Shown one piece after another: positions 1 through 10,900 of a stretch of DNA of 64,000 bases. Within the stretch, counting starts at the first letter, position 1. Each line of letters begins with the position of its first letter. The translations under genes were made by a program, and so were the position numbers. Origin of the DNA: Trebouxia sp. TZW2008. Taxonomy: Eukaryota > Chlorophyta > Trebouxiophyceae > Trebouxiales > Trebouxiaceae. The DNA lies in NCBI GenBank assembly GCA_002118135.1, contig BDIU01000251.1, forward strand, positions 1 through 64,000. The letters are read 5' to 3'. The notes beneath the pieces were generated by a model. That model did no database searches, was not told where the DNA came from, and worked only from the letters and a program-made list of their open reading frames with translations.

Positions 1-561
1 CTGTCGGCTTTCGCCCATTCGCCATTCGGCTGGGGCTCGTGACCTTTCTGCTCTCTCACTGTCAATGGCTTTCACGCCAATCCTCTTCTTGCATCCTCTC
101 ACATGAGCAAACTTTGCAGCAAAGCCCTGTCTGACAGTCATGAGCGCAGGCAGGGGCTGTCGTCATTGCTGGGCACGAAATAAAGCACCATGTCTGATCT
201 ACTTGCTAACATCTGATTCAGCAGGCGCACAACATGCGCTGGCTGAAAATTCAGTGCATTGCAAAGCCCAAACTTGGACGCCTGCCTGTGGCTGCAGACA
301 TACACTATAAAACTGTGTGACCCCAACAATGCTGTGATTGGTGTCATCTGCCTTACAAATAAGCTTGCAGTTTGGACAGCAATGAGCCTGTCTAGCTTCT
401 GAATCGACTTTGGTTTTGCTAATGCAGCGAATTTGCTGCATTAGCAAGTCTGGCGCCCATTCTCATTTGGTTCCAAAGCTGCTAGCAAGCTTGACAGACT
501 GTTGTGCTGTGCACACAGCAAAGCATCTGTGCATGCCCCAAGACAGCGTCTGCATGTTGAC
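1..561. other. Unresolved window edge
   Basis: This stretch has only short open frames with no convincing exon. It may hold 3' exons or the 3' untranslated region of the coiled-coil gene on the minus strand. No RNA gene or mobile element was recognised. Confidence 0.3.
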
Positions 562-1911
562 TGCTGCAGCTCTTTCTGCAGCTGCAAGCTGTCATTAATG
601 AGCTGCTGCTCCTGCAGACGTATGCTTGCTGCATCTTTCTTGATCTTCATCTGCAGATCGTGTACATATTGCTCCCTGCAAGCAATTCACAGGTCACTTA
701 GCCTGATCAACATTCTTTAGCGTGACCAATAGCATGATGCCCCATACATTGCAGACATGATTTGCATGGATCTTGTAACAATGAAAGCATGCTAGGCAAA
801 AGTGCAAGCTCCTAGTATCCCCTACCTGCCATGGTTGCAGTTGGCAGTGACATCAGCAAGGTGCTCCAGCTGATGCTGAAGCGTAGCCATAAGGTCTGCC
901 TGCTCAGAGTGCAGCTCTTGGCGGCAGCAGGGCCATTGTGCTGAGCTGCATTTGCCTTCAACTCCTCCCTGCAAAGTTCATAGTGAAGTCTGGATGTTAC
1001 TCCACTTGCATATGCCATGCAAAAGACACCGAGCCAGTTGATGTTGAGCAGCCCAAGGCATGGCTGATTTGGCAGCCCTTGTTTCAATGTCACAGAACGA
1101 TTTTTGTCAGGCATATGTGATATACAGCAGTCCAGTGTGACTTTGGCAGATTTGGTACTGATGGGCTGCAGCAGGCCGATAAGCTGTGAACGGCATGTAC
1201 AACATATGCAGGTAAGCAATTATGCAACAGATGCTGTGACCTCAGCAGACTGTACGGACAAGTAAGCTGGACACGGCTCTAGGCTAAATGCCTTTGTTGT
1301 AGGTCAGCAAGCAGAGAGACACTAGATTTTACGGGGGTGTGCACCTCAAACATCTGCTCACAGCAATGATGACCTGAGCCTTTGCTGCCTGTATGCACAA
1401 GGCGCTGCTTTGCTGTCTCAAGCTGCTGCTGCCCCCGCTGCAAGTCATCATAGCTCATGAACACTGAATGAAATGTACTGCAGGCGCTGAGCATGCATGC
1501 AGACCTCTAGCTGAAGGGTCTGATTGTACAAATCGTGCAAGACTTCCTGGCGAAAAGTGTCAAAGGCCTGCCGCTCCTCCTTGAGCTGTTTCCGCTCAGA
1601 CTCTGCAGGAAAGCGCCTGTTCAAAATGTTTAAGCCATGAGCCTATATCACGTCTCCTGGCCTGACCTATTGCGTGTCTTTCCTCCCGTGTGGCTGTTCT
1701 GATCCTGTGCAAAGTCTGTTCTTGATCTGTGACCTGTGACAGGCCTCTTTCTTGTCGCATATTGACTCTATTGGCTGCTTCCTGTTGTGAAAGCAGTGCG
1801 TGGACATTGTCACACCTCAGCCACAAGGCTCTGTCGACGCTGGGCGTAAGCTAGGTACTCGATCTGCAACTGCCTGAAGGACGACTCCACCTCGTGCAGG
1901 CCAGCGGGCAT
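562..1911 (-). CDS. Coiled-coil protein, 5' part of a multi-exon gene
   Basis: I do not recognise the family. Reading on the minus strand, an ATG at 1911 opens exon 1 (1911-1816), followed by exons 1781-1667 and 1602-1505, which join in phase. A further exon near 1437-1389 and exons near 950-830 and 675-562 are probable. The peptide is rich in E, K, Q, R and L with heptad character, for example ESERKQLKEERQAFDTFRQ and IRLQEQQLINDSLQLQKEL. A centrosomal or cytoskeletal coiled-coil protein (the SSX2IP/ADIP/MSD1 type is one guess) would fit, but no diagnostic motif is visible. The 3' end is not resolved and may lie beyond the window edge. The gene is divergent from the desaturase, with at most 165 bp between their ATGs. 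The exon chain at the 5' end is fairly secure because three phases agree; the rest is tentative. Confidence 0.6.
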
Positions 1912-2076
1912 GTCAAGAAAGCTGCATGGACCATGCCCGACTCTGCCTCACACGTTTCTGACAATGCACGTTCTCGGAAGGCGCTTCAGGTCAGCGTGCT
2001 GGCGATGGGCAGTGGGGCAAACTTACGGTACGGAAATTTGTTACATGCCGTAAGAGAGCAATGGCGCCGAGTTTCG
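1912..2076. promoter_or_regulatory. Candidate bidirectional promoter (coiled-coil gene / desaturase)
   Basis: This is the space between two oppositely oriented ATGs, so transcription of both genes must start in or near it unless the desaturase uses its downstream ATG at 2308. No TATA box stands out. The call rests on gene orientation only. Confidence 0.35.
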
Positions 2077-4477
2077 ATGGCTCTGGCTGCCCGAGTCGCG
2101 GCGTTGGCACTCAGCACATCGACGCTGCGGCATCAAAGGCGCAGTGGAGGCAGGACGCAGAGCTTCGCAAACGTTTCATGCCGTGCTTGTCTTCGACAGG
2201 AAGCTATGTGCATACCATCTTCTATACCGTCCAAAGATCAGTCGTGTGTTGAGCCGGCCAGCGATCTCAATGAAACATTTCGCGGCAACCTTGATACCTG
2301 CACAGCGATGCCCTCATCGTCGCAATCGTATCCAACCTCCAGGCATCTAACTCAGCGTTCACGATCAGACGGCCATCTTAGCCCCGGTAGCGATCAGCAG
2401 ATTACCTTTGCGCAACTCGGTCTTCACAATACTGAGTCAGACTGCTGGTTGGCTGTGAAAGGAAAGGTCAGTGACCTGGCTTGCTATGCAGTTTTCTGGT
2501 TGTCATTGGTTTCATAGGGCGTTCTGACTGCACAGGTATATGATGTAACAGGCTGGACAACACAGCACCCTGGTGGGCAGGTCATCGAAACATATGCTGG
2601 CAAAGATGCCACTGATGTCTTTGCTTGCTTTCACGCAGCAACATCATGGGCACAACTGAAAAAGTTCTACATTGGAGACCTGGTGGTAAGCCGTTTCTTG
2701 CATTTACTGGCTCAGTTTGCTTGATGTGGATATGCATTCTAGCAACTCATCTGCGTGAGGCTGGCTCAATGCTTTCTGCAGGGTGCACCAGATGTGCCGC
2801 CACTTCTAGAGGACTTCCGCAAGTTGAGGACTCAGATGCAAAAGCAGGGGCTCTTCAAATGCAGCCGAGCATACTACGTTGCCAAGCTGCTGAGCAATTT
2901 CAGCCTTTTAGCAATAGCAGCTGGGGTGCTTGCCATGTGGCACAATAGGATGTGGGCATTTGTGCTATCAGCATGTACGATCAGCTTGTTTTGGCAGCAG
3001 TCTGGCTGGCTAGCACATGACTTTCTGCACCATCAAGTCTTCCGCAGCCGCCGCCTCAACAACTTTGTGGGTCTAATTTTGGGCTGCGTTTTCTTGGTAA
3101 GCATTGCTTCAACGAATCTGCTACCGCATGCCTACAATAAGATGCTGGCAGCTTGTGTGCAGTGCTACAGCTTCTGAATGTTTGCTTGCTCTTTGGCAGG
3201 GCTTCAGCGCAGACTGGTGGAAGACTAAGCACAACACGCACCATGCAGCTCCAAACGAGCTTGACCATGACTGCAAAGCTGCTGTGGATCCTGACATTGA
3301 CACTCTGCCGCTAATAGCATGGAGCGTTGAAATGCTGGAGTCCTTGCCAAATGCAACACACAGAATGCTGATAAAGGCACAGCATTACTTCTTTTTCCCA
3401 GTTCTGCTGTTCGCCCGGCTCTCTTGGTGTCAGCAATCTGTGGCACATGCTTACAGCTTGTCAAAGGTACGTGCACACAGCTTTGGCAACATTGCTCTTC
3501 AAGCTTTACGTGCTCAAGGTTTGTCGACATCCTATGACATGCTGCACAGGCAATGTGTGACTGAGCCCAGACAATGTGACTGGCTTCAAAACTATGTTTG
3601 CTTGCTTGTTTGCAAGCCTGTTGTCTATGTATGAGCTGAGACAATTATGACTGTCAGCCGTTGCATGCCTTTATGTGCTTGTCAGCAATGGGCCAGCACT
3701 GTTGGTGGCCAACTTCAGCTTTGGCTGACACGGTGGGGTTGTTTTGCAGAGTCCAAAAGGCTCGGATGAATTGCTGTGCCTAGCAGTGCACTATGCCTGG
3801 TACCTCGGCCTAGTCTTCCACTACCTGCCCATCCTGAAAGGCCTTCTGTTTGTGCTGATGACCCAAATGATCTGTGGCTTCTTTCTGAGCATAGTTTTTG
3901 TGCAAAGTCACAATGGGATGGAGGTTTACAGCACAGAGAAGGACTTTGTCACAGCACAGATTGTCTCCACTAGGGACATCACTGCTGGCCTATGGAATGA
4001 CTGGTTCACAGGTAATTTCCTGTTTGCCTGCCAGCTGTGTTTCAGCTGCATAGAAAGCATTGCTGCATCTAGCTCAAAGTCTGTACAGTGATTTCTCTTT
4101 GTAGCAGCTGCTTTGGTTCCAAGGAAATTGTCCTTATATCAACTTGAACTTACTCCAAGGCGCCACTGCAATCAGAATGCAGTGATTGGCTGCCAACTGC
4201 GTTGTCACTACATATCAAGTGTCCTTAACAAGACAAGCCACTGTACATGGCTTGTGTGTCAGTCAATGCTTCAGGTAGGCTTTTCTTTGCAGGGGGCCTA
4301 AATTACCAAATAGAGCATCATCTGTTCCCTACCTTGCCGAGGCACAACCTTGCAAAGATCCAAAAGCGGGTGCAAGGTCTATGTGAAAAGCATGGCCTCG
4401 TGTATGAGAGCTGTGGCATGGCAGTGGGAACAGTGAGAGTATTACAGCGCCTTGCTCATGTGGCATCTCATGCCTAA
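2077..4477 (+). CDS. Front-end fatty acid desaturase with N-terminal cytochrome b5 domain
   Basis: The enzyme inserts a cis double bond between an existing one and the carboxyl end of a fatty acyl chain (delta-5 or delta-6 type), using electrons from its fused cytochrome b5; the family normally sits in the ER membrane. Six exons join in phase: 2077-2466, 2536-2685, 2782-3096, 3200-3466, 3750-4011, 4293-4477. The heme motif HPGG is in exon 2. The three di-iron histidine boxes are HDFLHH (exon 3), HNTHH (exon 4) and QIEHH (exon 6); Gln in the third box is diagnostic of front-end desaturases. Hydrophobic segments flank the boxes. From the ATG at 2077 the protein is 522 residues with a transit-like leader (MALAARV...). 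From the ATG at 2308 it is 445 residues, the usual size, and I think the latter may be the real ER form. Regiospecificity cannot be read from the sequence. Confidence 0.92.
4120..4245 (+). repeat. Dispersed repeat R1, copy A, in last desaturase intron
   Basis: This copy shares the core CCACTGCAATCAGAATGCAG and the following tract ending TGCGTTGTC with a second copy near 44965-45095 in a TRAPPC13 intron, in the same orientation. Similarity extends discontinuously over about 120 bp. No terminal inverted repeats or coding sequence were recognised, so it is probably a short non-autonomous element. Confidence 0.6.
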
Positions 4478-5148
4478 GCAAGGTATCTGACAGCACTGTC
4501 CAGATTGTCTGTCATACTGATGACACCATCATCAGCAGTTTGACCAGTCATGACCTGATGTTGACAGTTACAGACAGCGCCATTGCATCCAAAGAGCGCT
4601 CCTTGAGTCAATAAAGGTGCTTGAGAGCATGAATGCGCTTGAGTCTCTACTGTGCTGCAGCACTGTGCTTTGATGTAGTCAGATATGCCTTGTAGCGCCA
4701 ATAGTATAGTTTGTGGCCTGACATAGGAATACTGAAAACATACTGTGACCTTCAGTAGCAAGCCAGCTCATTGGCTGCAGAACTCTTCCTCTGACTTATC
4801 AATGCTGCACAAATCTTTCAGTTTTGAGGTGCTGGCATTCCGCCTCAATATTGCCTATTGACCAGTGGACAATTCATGATTGCCTTGTCCTGTGTAGGGA
4901 CACAGCAGCTAAGGTTTGCGTGTCAGCAAAGTTTTCATGCACAGCTATAATCTCATAGCTTGCTGATCATGAAGTAAGTGCATGTTGCCGTGACATCATT
5001 GATATCATGAACATGAATTTTTCGTTGGGTTTTCTTGATGTGTGAGCCTGATGTCCTGCATATCCAGACCGAGCACAATCAAGAGACTCCTAGAGCAGCC
5101 AGTCCCTTGCAACGGCTGGCGCCTGCAGTGTGCCGCTTGCAGTTTGGC
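4478..5148. other. Intergenic region after the desaturase
   Basis: It holds the desaturase 3' untranslated region and the promoter side of the next gene. I see no convincing exon, RNA gene or repeat, and no obvious TGTAA polyadenylation signal. Confidence 0.4.
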
Positions 5149-6322
5149 ATGGGAGAGCTCATCAATACAAAGGGGCCCGCCAAATGGGAGGTACCTAGCT
5201 GAAGCTGCCATGTTGGTATTAGTCATTCCGAAAGGCGTGCTTTTGCCACGCAGGCAGGCTTTCGATCCAAAGCCTTTCACCGCATTGACCGAGGCTCTGC
5301 GCCCAACTGGTCTTGCTTCATTTGCAAGCTCTTAAAACTTTCTGGCTTTGGCTGGTCGTTGCCTGGCGACAGGTGCTGCATTTTGCTGGATCGGCTGTTT
5401 CCTGCTCAAGGATGCTGGGTCAGCTAGCAAACTGGTTGCAAGGTGGAGTTTGTGAGACTCAAGTTCTCAGCAGGTATTCCCACGCATGCGATGCCTGGAT
5501 GAACACTGATCCATGCAGGCCGCCTACTAACTCGGCAGCTTGCAACTTTGTAGGCGAACACGAAAGGAGAATTGGCAGCACTTCTCCAACTGGGTACACG
5601 ACGAGACAACCAGCGCGTTGCCGGTTTTGCCATCACGTGGTTGCCAGCGGCAATCAACTGCCCCCACACCAAGCCAGGCAGGCAATGATCCTGCTGTAGA
5701 CATCATCAGCCAGTCAGATGAAGCCAGCCAAACTGAACAGTGCAGCACCCATCAGGCTGAGCACTGCAGCGCTAGTCTAGAGGAGCAGTGCAGCGTTGAA
5801 CAAGTTGAGGAAATCAGCCCCAGCCAGGATGATCCAGGCAGCTCCACTGACAATGATGTGCCCGAGCTGCCCACCCATATCTGGAAATTCCCCACTACGG
5901 CCACCACTACCACAATGCACGCACAGCTCATGCCGCGCCTCACCTTACTGGACACACCTCATGATTACACCAGGCGCTACCTGAGCCACACAAGGGCCTG
6001 GCAGCTTGAGCAAGTGGTGAGAGGCTACCATGACGGTCACAAAGAGTGCATCGATCCACGGATCAGATTCCAGAATCTTGACATCATCAGTTCTGGCTTC
6101 ATCACCGGTCACAGTGAGTTTGAGGCTGAACAGGAGGGTGCAGCCTTTCTGCACTTGGTGAAATGGGGCACATTTACATCCAGTGTGCTTCAGCGGCCAC
6201 ATTCACCTACAAGAAGAGCTCCTGTGCAGCAGACAGAGACTCCCAAGAGCAAGAACAGCAGCTTCTTTAGTTGGCTGGCAGCCTTCAGCACAGACAGAGG
6301 CTCAATTGCAGCCCGTCGCTGA
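5149..6322 (+). CDS. Hypothetical protein with one hydrophobic segment
   Basis: The function is unknown. The exon chain 5149-5190 (ATG, MGELINTKGPAKWE), 5258-5309, 5373-5442 and 5474-about 5518 joins in phase and gives a hydrophobic stretch (TGAAFCWIGCFLLKDAG) that may be a membrane helix or targeting segment. A long open frame from about 5537 to the stop at 6322 follows. It contains an acidic, Q/S/E-rich linker and then a more structured region (for example YLSHTRAWQLEQVVRGYHDG). The joint between 5518 and 5537 would need a poor GC donor, so it is the weakest point; a readthrough frame is the alternative. Further exons downstream, such as one ending at a stop near 7192, are possible. Confidence 0.45.
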
Positions 6323-6376
6323 TTTTGTCTTCCGTTGGGTCCAGGTTCACATCCCTGGAGACGGCCCCCACTTCAT

Positions 6377-6650
6377 GTAGCCCATTTGTCAGCCTTAGCT
6401 TCTTGTGTCCCCCTAGCACTGCAAAGTGTTCAGCACTGCAAAGTGTTTGGGGTGCATTCCCAGTCCAGGCAGCCTCCTGGACACATTGGGCTGATATCTA
6501 CATTTCCAGGGCCAAAATCACACCCCTGATGGAGCCTCTTAGTTTCTGTAGCCAGTGTATCAGCCTTAGCATCTCATATTGCCCTAGCACTGCAAAATGC
6601 TTGGGGTGCACATGTGAGTGCAGACAACCTTCTGGACACAGCTTTTGGCA
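6377..6650. repeat. Degenerate direct repeat, two units of about 170 bp
   Basis: The stretch beginning GTAGCCCATTTGTCAGCCTT near 6377 recurs as GTAGCCAGTGTATCAGCCTT near 6549, and both are followed by a CCTAGCACTGCAAA block. It resembles the local tandem copies seen in other introns here. Confidence 0.5.
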
Positions 6651-7967
6651 TAGCCCCAGTAGACTCGACATGTCAGTACAGCAAAAACCGGCCTCCAGCT
6701 CAGTGGCTATAGATGTGCGCACCTCCTTGCCAAGTCCAGAGACATCTTTACAGGCAAGATCTTTCTCCTTCTAGTATGTCCAGAACTGAAAATTATTGCT
6801 CAAGACGATCCTGTGTAGCAACAGCAATGAAAGTGTGCCTCTGGACTGTCATAGCCTTTGCACTGCCCATTCACATTCATATTCTGTATTTGTGTTTCTC
6901 AACAGATTTGTCTGCATAACATATGGATCACGATAGTGACTGATATCCTGACTGTTGACTTGCAGAGCTGCCTTACTTGTCCAAGACATTGGGCAAACAT
7001 ATACTATACATCCTTTAGATCTTTCAGCGCCCAAGGTACCTGCAGCTTTTTGGGCGTTGCCATTGATGCTCAAGTTCAGGCAGGCACAGTGCTTTCCACA
7101 GGATGTATTCTGTATTTTGACAGCCTACTCCTTCTCGGTGCAGCAATTGGCCTTTGCAGCATCAGCTGGCAGCAGTATCACTTCAGAAGAGTAGAGGAAG
7201 CCTTAGATGCCATTAGCAAGTGCACCCCATTTCAGTCAGTTTGTGTATTCATTCATCTCTTTAGGTACACTTTCAGCAGTGTAAACGACGCAATGCAGTA
7301 TCACTCTGCATTCGCCATTATATCACCCTGTACTGTAAAGCTAGAAATTGTCTGTAGACCTGCCTGGACATCTGTATTATTATTCTGTATGCATTTGTAG
7401 AGCGAGCATTAGTGGCAATGCAAGTCTTGTGATAGCTTAGCCTGTGTTCATACTGTAGTTTCATAGGTATCTTGAGGTAGGCGACATGCCAAGGCTTAGT
7501 CTGTACGCAAACCTGCCATGTCGACAATGCATAGGTTTTGGTAGTTTGTGTTGATTGCCTTACAAGGACACTGATCTGATAAACATATGAAGTTGAATCA
7601 GTTTGATTGCACTGATATAGCTTTGATTGCACGCATGGTCACATGATGCTTTAAACAACCTATCGGATCCTATTTGCTCCCGTGCTCTTTCTGCTGCCAC
7701 CAATCTGCAGCCTCAACTGTCATTGTGAGCATCAAGTTGCGTCTGGCAACTCATGTATGCTGACTGTAGCACCTTTCACGCATTGTAAGGGAGCTGAAAC
7801 AGGCAAAAACTTGAAGTCTTTTGTGGTCTGTTTGGCATACTTCGACAATCATCGACCAGACGCACTGCAGGGCTGAGTAAACAGTAGCATGCTGTTTTAC
7901 CTTCCAGTGTTTGCATACACAATGTGTTTTGATACGCATTTGCCGCATGCCGAGTACATCAGCAACT
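6651..7967. other. Unresolved stretch between hypothetical gene and S9 peptidase
   Basis: A hydrophobic candidate exon on the plus strand ends at a stop near 7192-7194 (…AFAASAGSSITSEE) after a possible acceptor near 7100, but I could not join it to anything. The rest should include the 3' untranslated region of the S9 peptidase, which runs leftward from 7968. Confidence 0.3.
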
Positions 7968-10900
7968 TCACTTGTCATGCATGACAACCACTGAGGAGCC
8001 GTCCACTTGCATAAGAGGCTCTGCTCTTCCCCCAAGGTGTTTCGCCAAGAATTGCTCAACCCGCCCGTAAAAGTCAAACTTGTTTGGTGGCCGTGCAAAG
8101 CCATGGCCCTCGTCCTTATATAGGTAGTACTCAGCTGGGATGCCCTTCTCCTGCAAGTGGAGTAACACCAGGGCTGATGTGATGCACCTTGCCCAAACAA
8201 GCTATTGCAGCAATATACACATAGCTGTAGTAATGCAGCTCAGCAAGATGAGCCAATTGACATGCCTTGCATACACCGGCAGGGATCCACCTCAAGCAAT
8301 TGCCATGCCTGGATCCACTTCACAAACAGTAGCCTGCAGTTGCCATGGTCCCCTGAAACCGCCAGAAATGCAGTTGCCAAATGTGTCTGATGCAGCAAGA
8401 AGCACTTTGCAACTGTACATTCTGGACCGAAGTTGGAGTTTGCCTCTTGCTGCATCAGGCAAACAATGAGCTTGCATCTCAGGCTGCTTGGGCGACGATT
8501 GGATCTGCAAGCCATTGCTTGTGGAGTTTGTCACGCAGGAAGTGCTGTGCTACAAATGTTCCACAGCATTTAGGCTGTCGCAGGAGAGCTGTCTTGTCAG
8601 CAAGTGTAATTGCAGATTGCCTGATGCATTGGATACATTGGGCAATTGCACTTGAGGCTGCGTAGGAGATTAGGGAAAGGGAAGGAAAAATTTGAGGCTA
8701 TGCCGCTAGCCATGTTCGAAAGGCCTTGGGTGGACTGTGGCATCCCTTCAGGGGATTGGTAAGTGTACTGCAGTGTCACCTTCATGGCAGCGAAGGGCTG
8801 GTCTGCCTCAGCTTGGTCAACTCTTGGCGGATATTCCTTGGCCAAGCAGCAAGGGTACTTCGGTCTTGTCAGCATGTTTCTAGAAACTGTTGAATCTGCA
8901 ATCTACTGTTGTTGAAGTGCATCCGGCATCAAGGTCTACTCAGGAAATGCAGGAGCACCTTCATTGCACTGAAGTTGTGGTCTGCCTCAGCTTGCTTGAC
9001 TGTAGGGTCGTTGGCAACCAGCTCATTCAAGGGCACTTTGATCTTATCAGCATGTTTCAAAATCCAATCATTTTGCAAGCTACCATGTATGAAGTGCATC
9101 AGCCAGAAATGTGTGGTCAAGAAGTGCAGGATCACCTTCATTGCAGCGAAGATCTGGTCTGCCTCAGCTTGCTTCACTCTTGGGTCATTTGCGCCTTGGC
9201 CAATCAGCAAAGGCACTTTGATCTTGTCAGCATGGTAGAAGGGGCTGATCCTCTCATTCAGCTCCTGATCGTTCTCTACGTCCCCTACTCTGTGCACTAG
9301 CTGTTGTTTCATGGGAGCCCAGTAGGGGGGTATGGACTGAAACAGGGTGGAAATATGGGAGGGCCCCACAATATCGACACCACAGGCGTACAAGTCTGGG
9401 GTGAAGCAGACGCCTGCTAGACATGCGTACCCACCTGCACAGTGCCAGAGACAATGCTGGGCAAAAGATCCATCTGAAGAAGCTTTCATTTGATCACATG
9501 TAGGGCGGGATGACCAAAACAGGGTAGAAACATGGGAGGGCCCCACAATGTTGACACCACAGGGGCCCTACAATGTTGACACCACAGGGGGAGAGGCTTC
9601 TCCGGCGTACAAGTCTGGGGTGAAGCAGACGCCTGCTAGGCATGCATACCCGCCTGCACAGCAGCAGCACTGCGCTGAGCACAAGAACCAATTGACACAC
9701 AGATATGGGAGGGACCCACAATGTCATCTCCGCGTGTGTCCAAGTCTGGGGTGAAGCAAACGCCTGCTAGGCATGCATGCCCGCCTACACAGCAGCAGAG
9801 CTGAGATGAGCACAAAACCTGTCAATCCACATCTTTTTCAGTTTGTGGTGAAGCAAGCGCCTGCAAAACATCATAGCTGTAGATGAGCAAGAGATTTATC
9901 TGAATGTGCCTCCACATGCCAGGGGGGACGGACTGAAACAAGGTGGAAATATGGGAAGGACCCACAGTGTCAACTCCACATGCGTACAAGTCTGGGGTGA
10001 AGCAGACGTTGCGTACCTGCCTGCACAGAACCAAAACTGTGATAGGCAAGACAGCCACCTTAATGTGCTTTTATTTGATCACATATAGGGGGTTATGGAG
10101 TGAATCAGGATAGAGATACGGGAAGGGCCCACAATATCACCACCACAGGCATACAAGCCTGGGGCGAAGCAGACGCCTGCTAGGCATGCATAATCGCCTG
10201 CACAGAGCCAGAGCTGCTGTAAGCATGATGACCATCTGAAAAAGCCTTTTCATTCATGTCCGCATGCAGCATCAGGAATCTGCACCATGAGGACTTCCAG
10301 GACGACAATCTTGTAGAGATATTGGCTCTTATCCTGACACCTCTTTGCATAGTCTGTCCTCAGACTGCTTTTGCTTGCAGCAAAGTGATCTTGTACACAG
10401 GAAGGGTCATCTCTGTTGGGCACCCCAAAGACAGCTATCTTTTCACAAAATATGGTCATGCCAAGGCAGGGAACCCACCATAGAAACCCCCTTCATAAGA
10501 CCCCCAACAGTAAGACTCCCCACCATAAGCCCCCACACCAAAAGACCCCCCACAGATAGCAGATTTTCTGTTTGTGCAATTGGTTGTCATGCACAAGCAG
10601 GGAAAGTTACCATAGGAGCCCCCAAAGATGGCAATCCTCTTGGGGTCAGCTAGACCCTGATCTACTGCCCACTGCACTGCGTCAGTCAAGTCATTCTGCA
10701 TGGCCCCTACACCCCACTCCTTATCCCCCTTGTGCAGGAAGCTCTTGCCGAAGCCAGTGGACCCCCTGTAGTTCACCTGCAACATGCATCAGCAAGTGTA
10801 CCTGATGCACTTGCTCGCTCGCTCTGACATCTAAGGCGAGACAATGATGGGTTGAGATAACAACGTGGTGCAGTCAGTATTTGATGAAATGATGCTGGTG

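Noticed and set aside
1894..2076. GTG start for the desaturase
   Set aside because: Eukaryotic genes start at ATG; the first plausible ATG codons are at 2077 and 2308.
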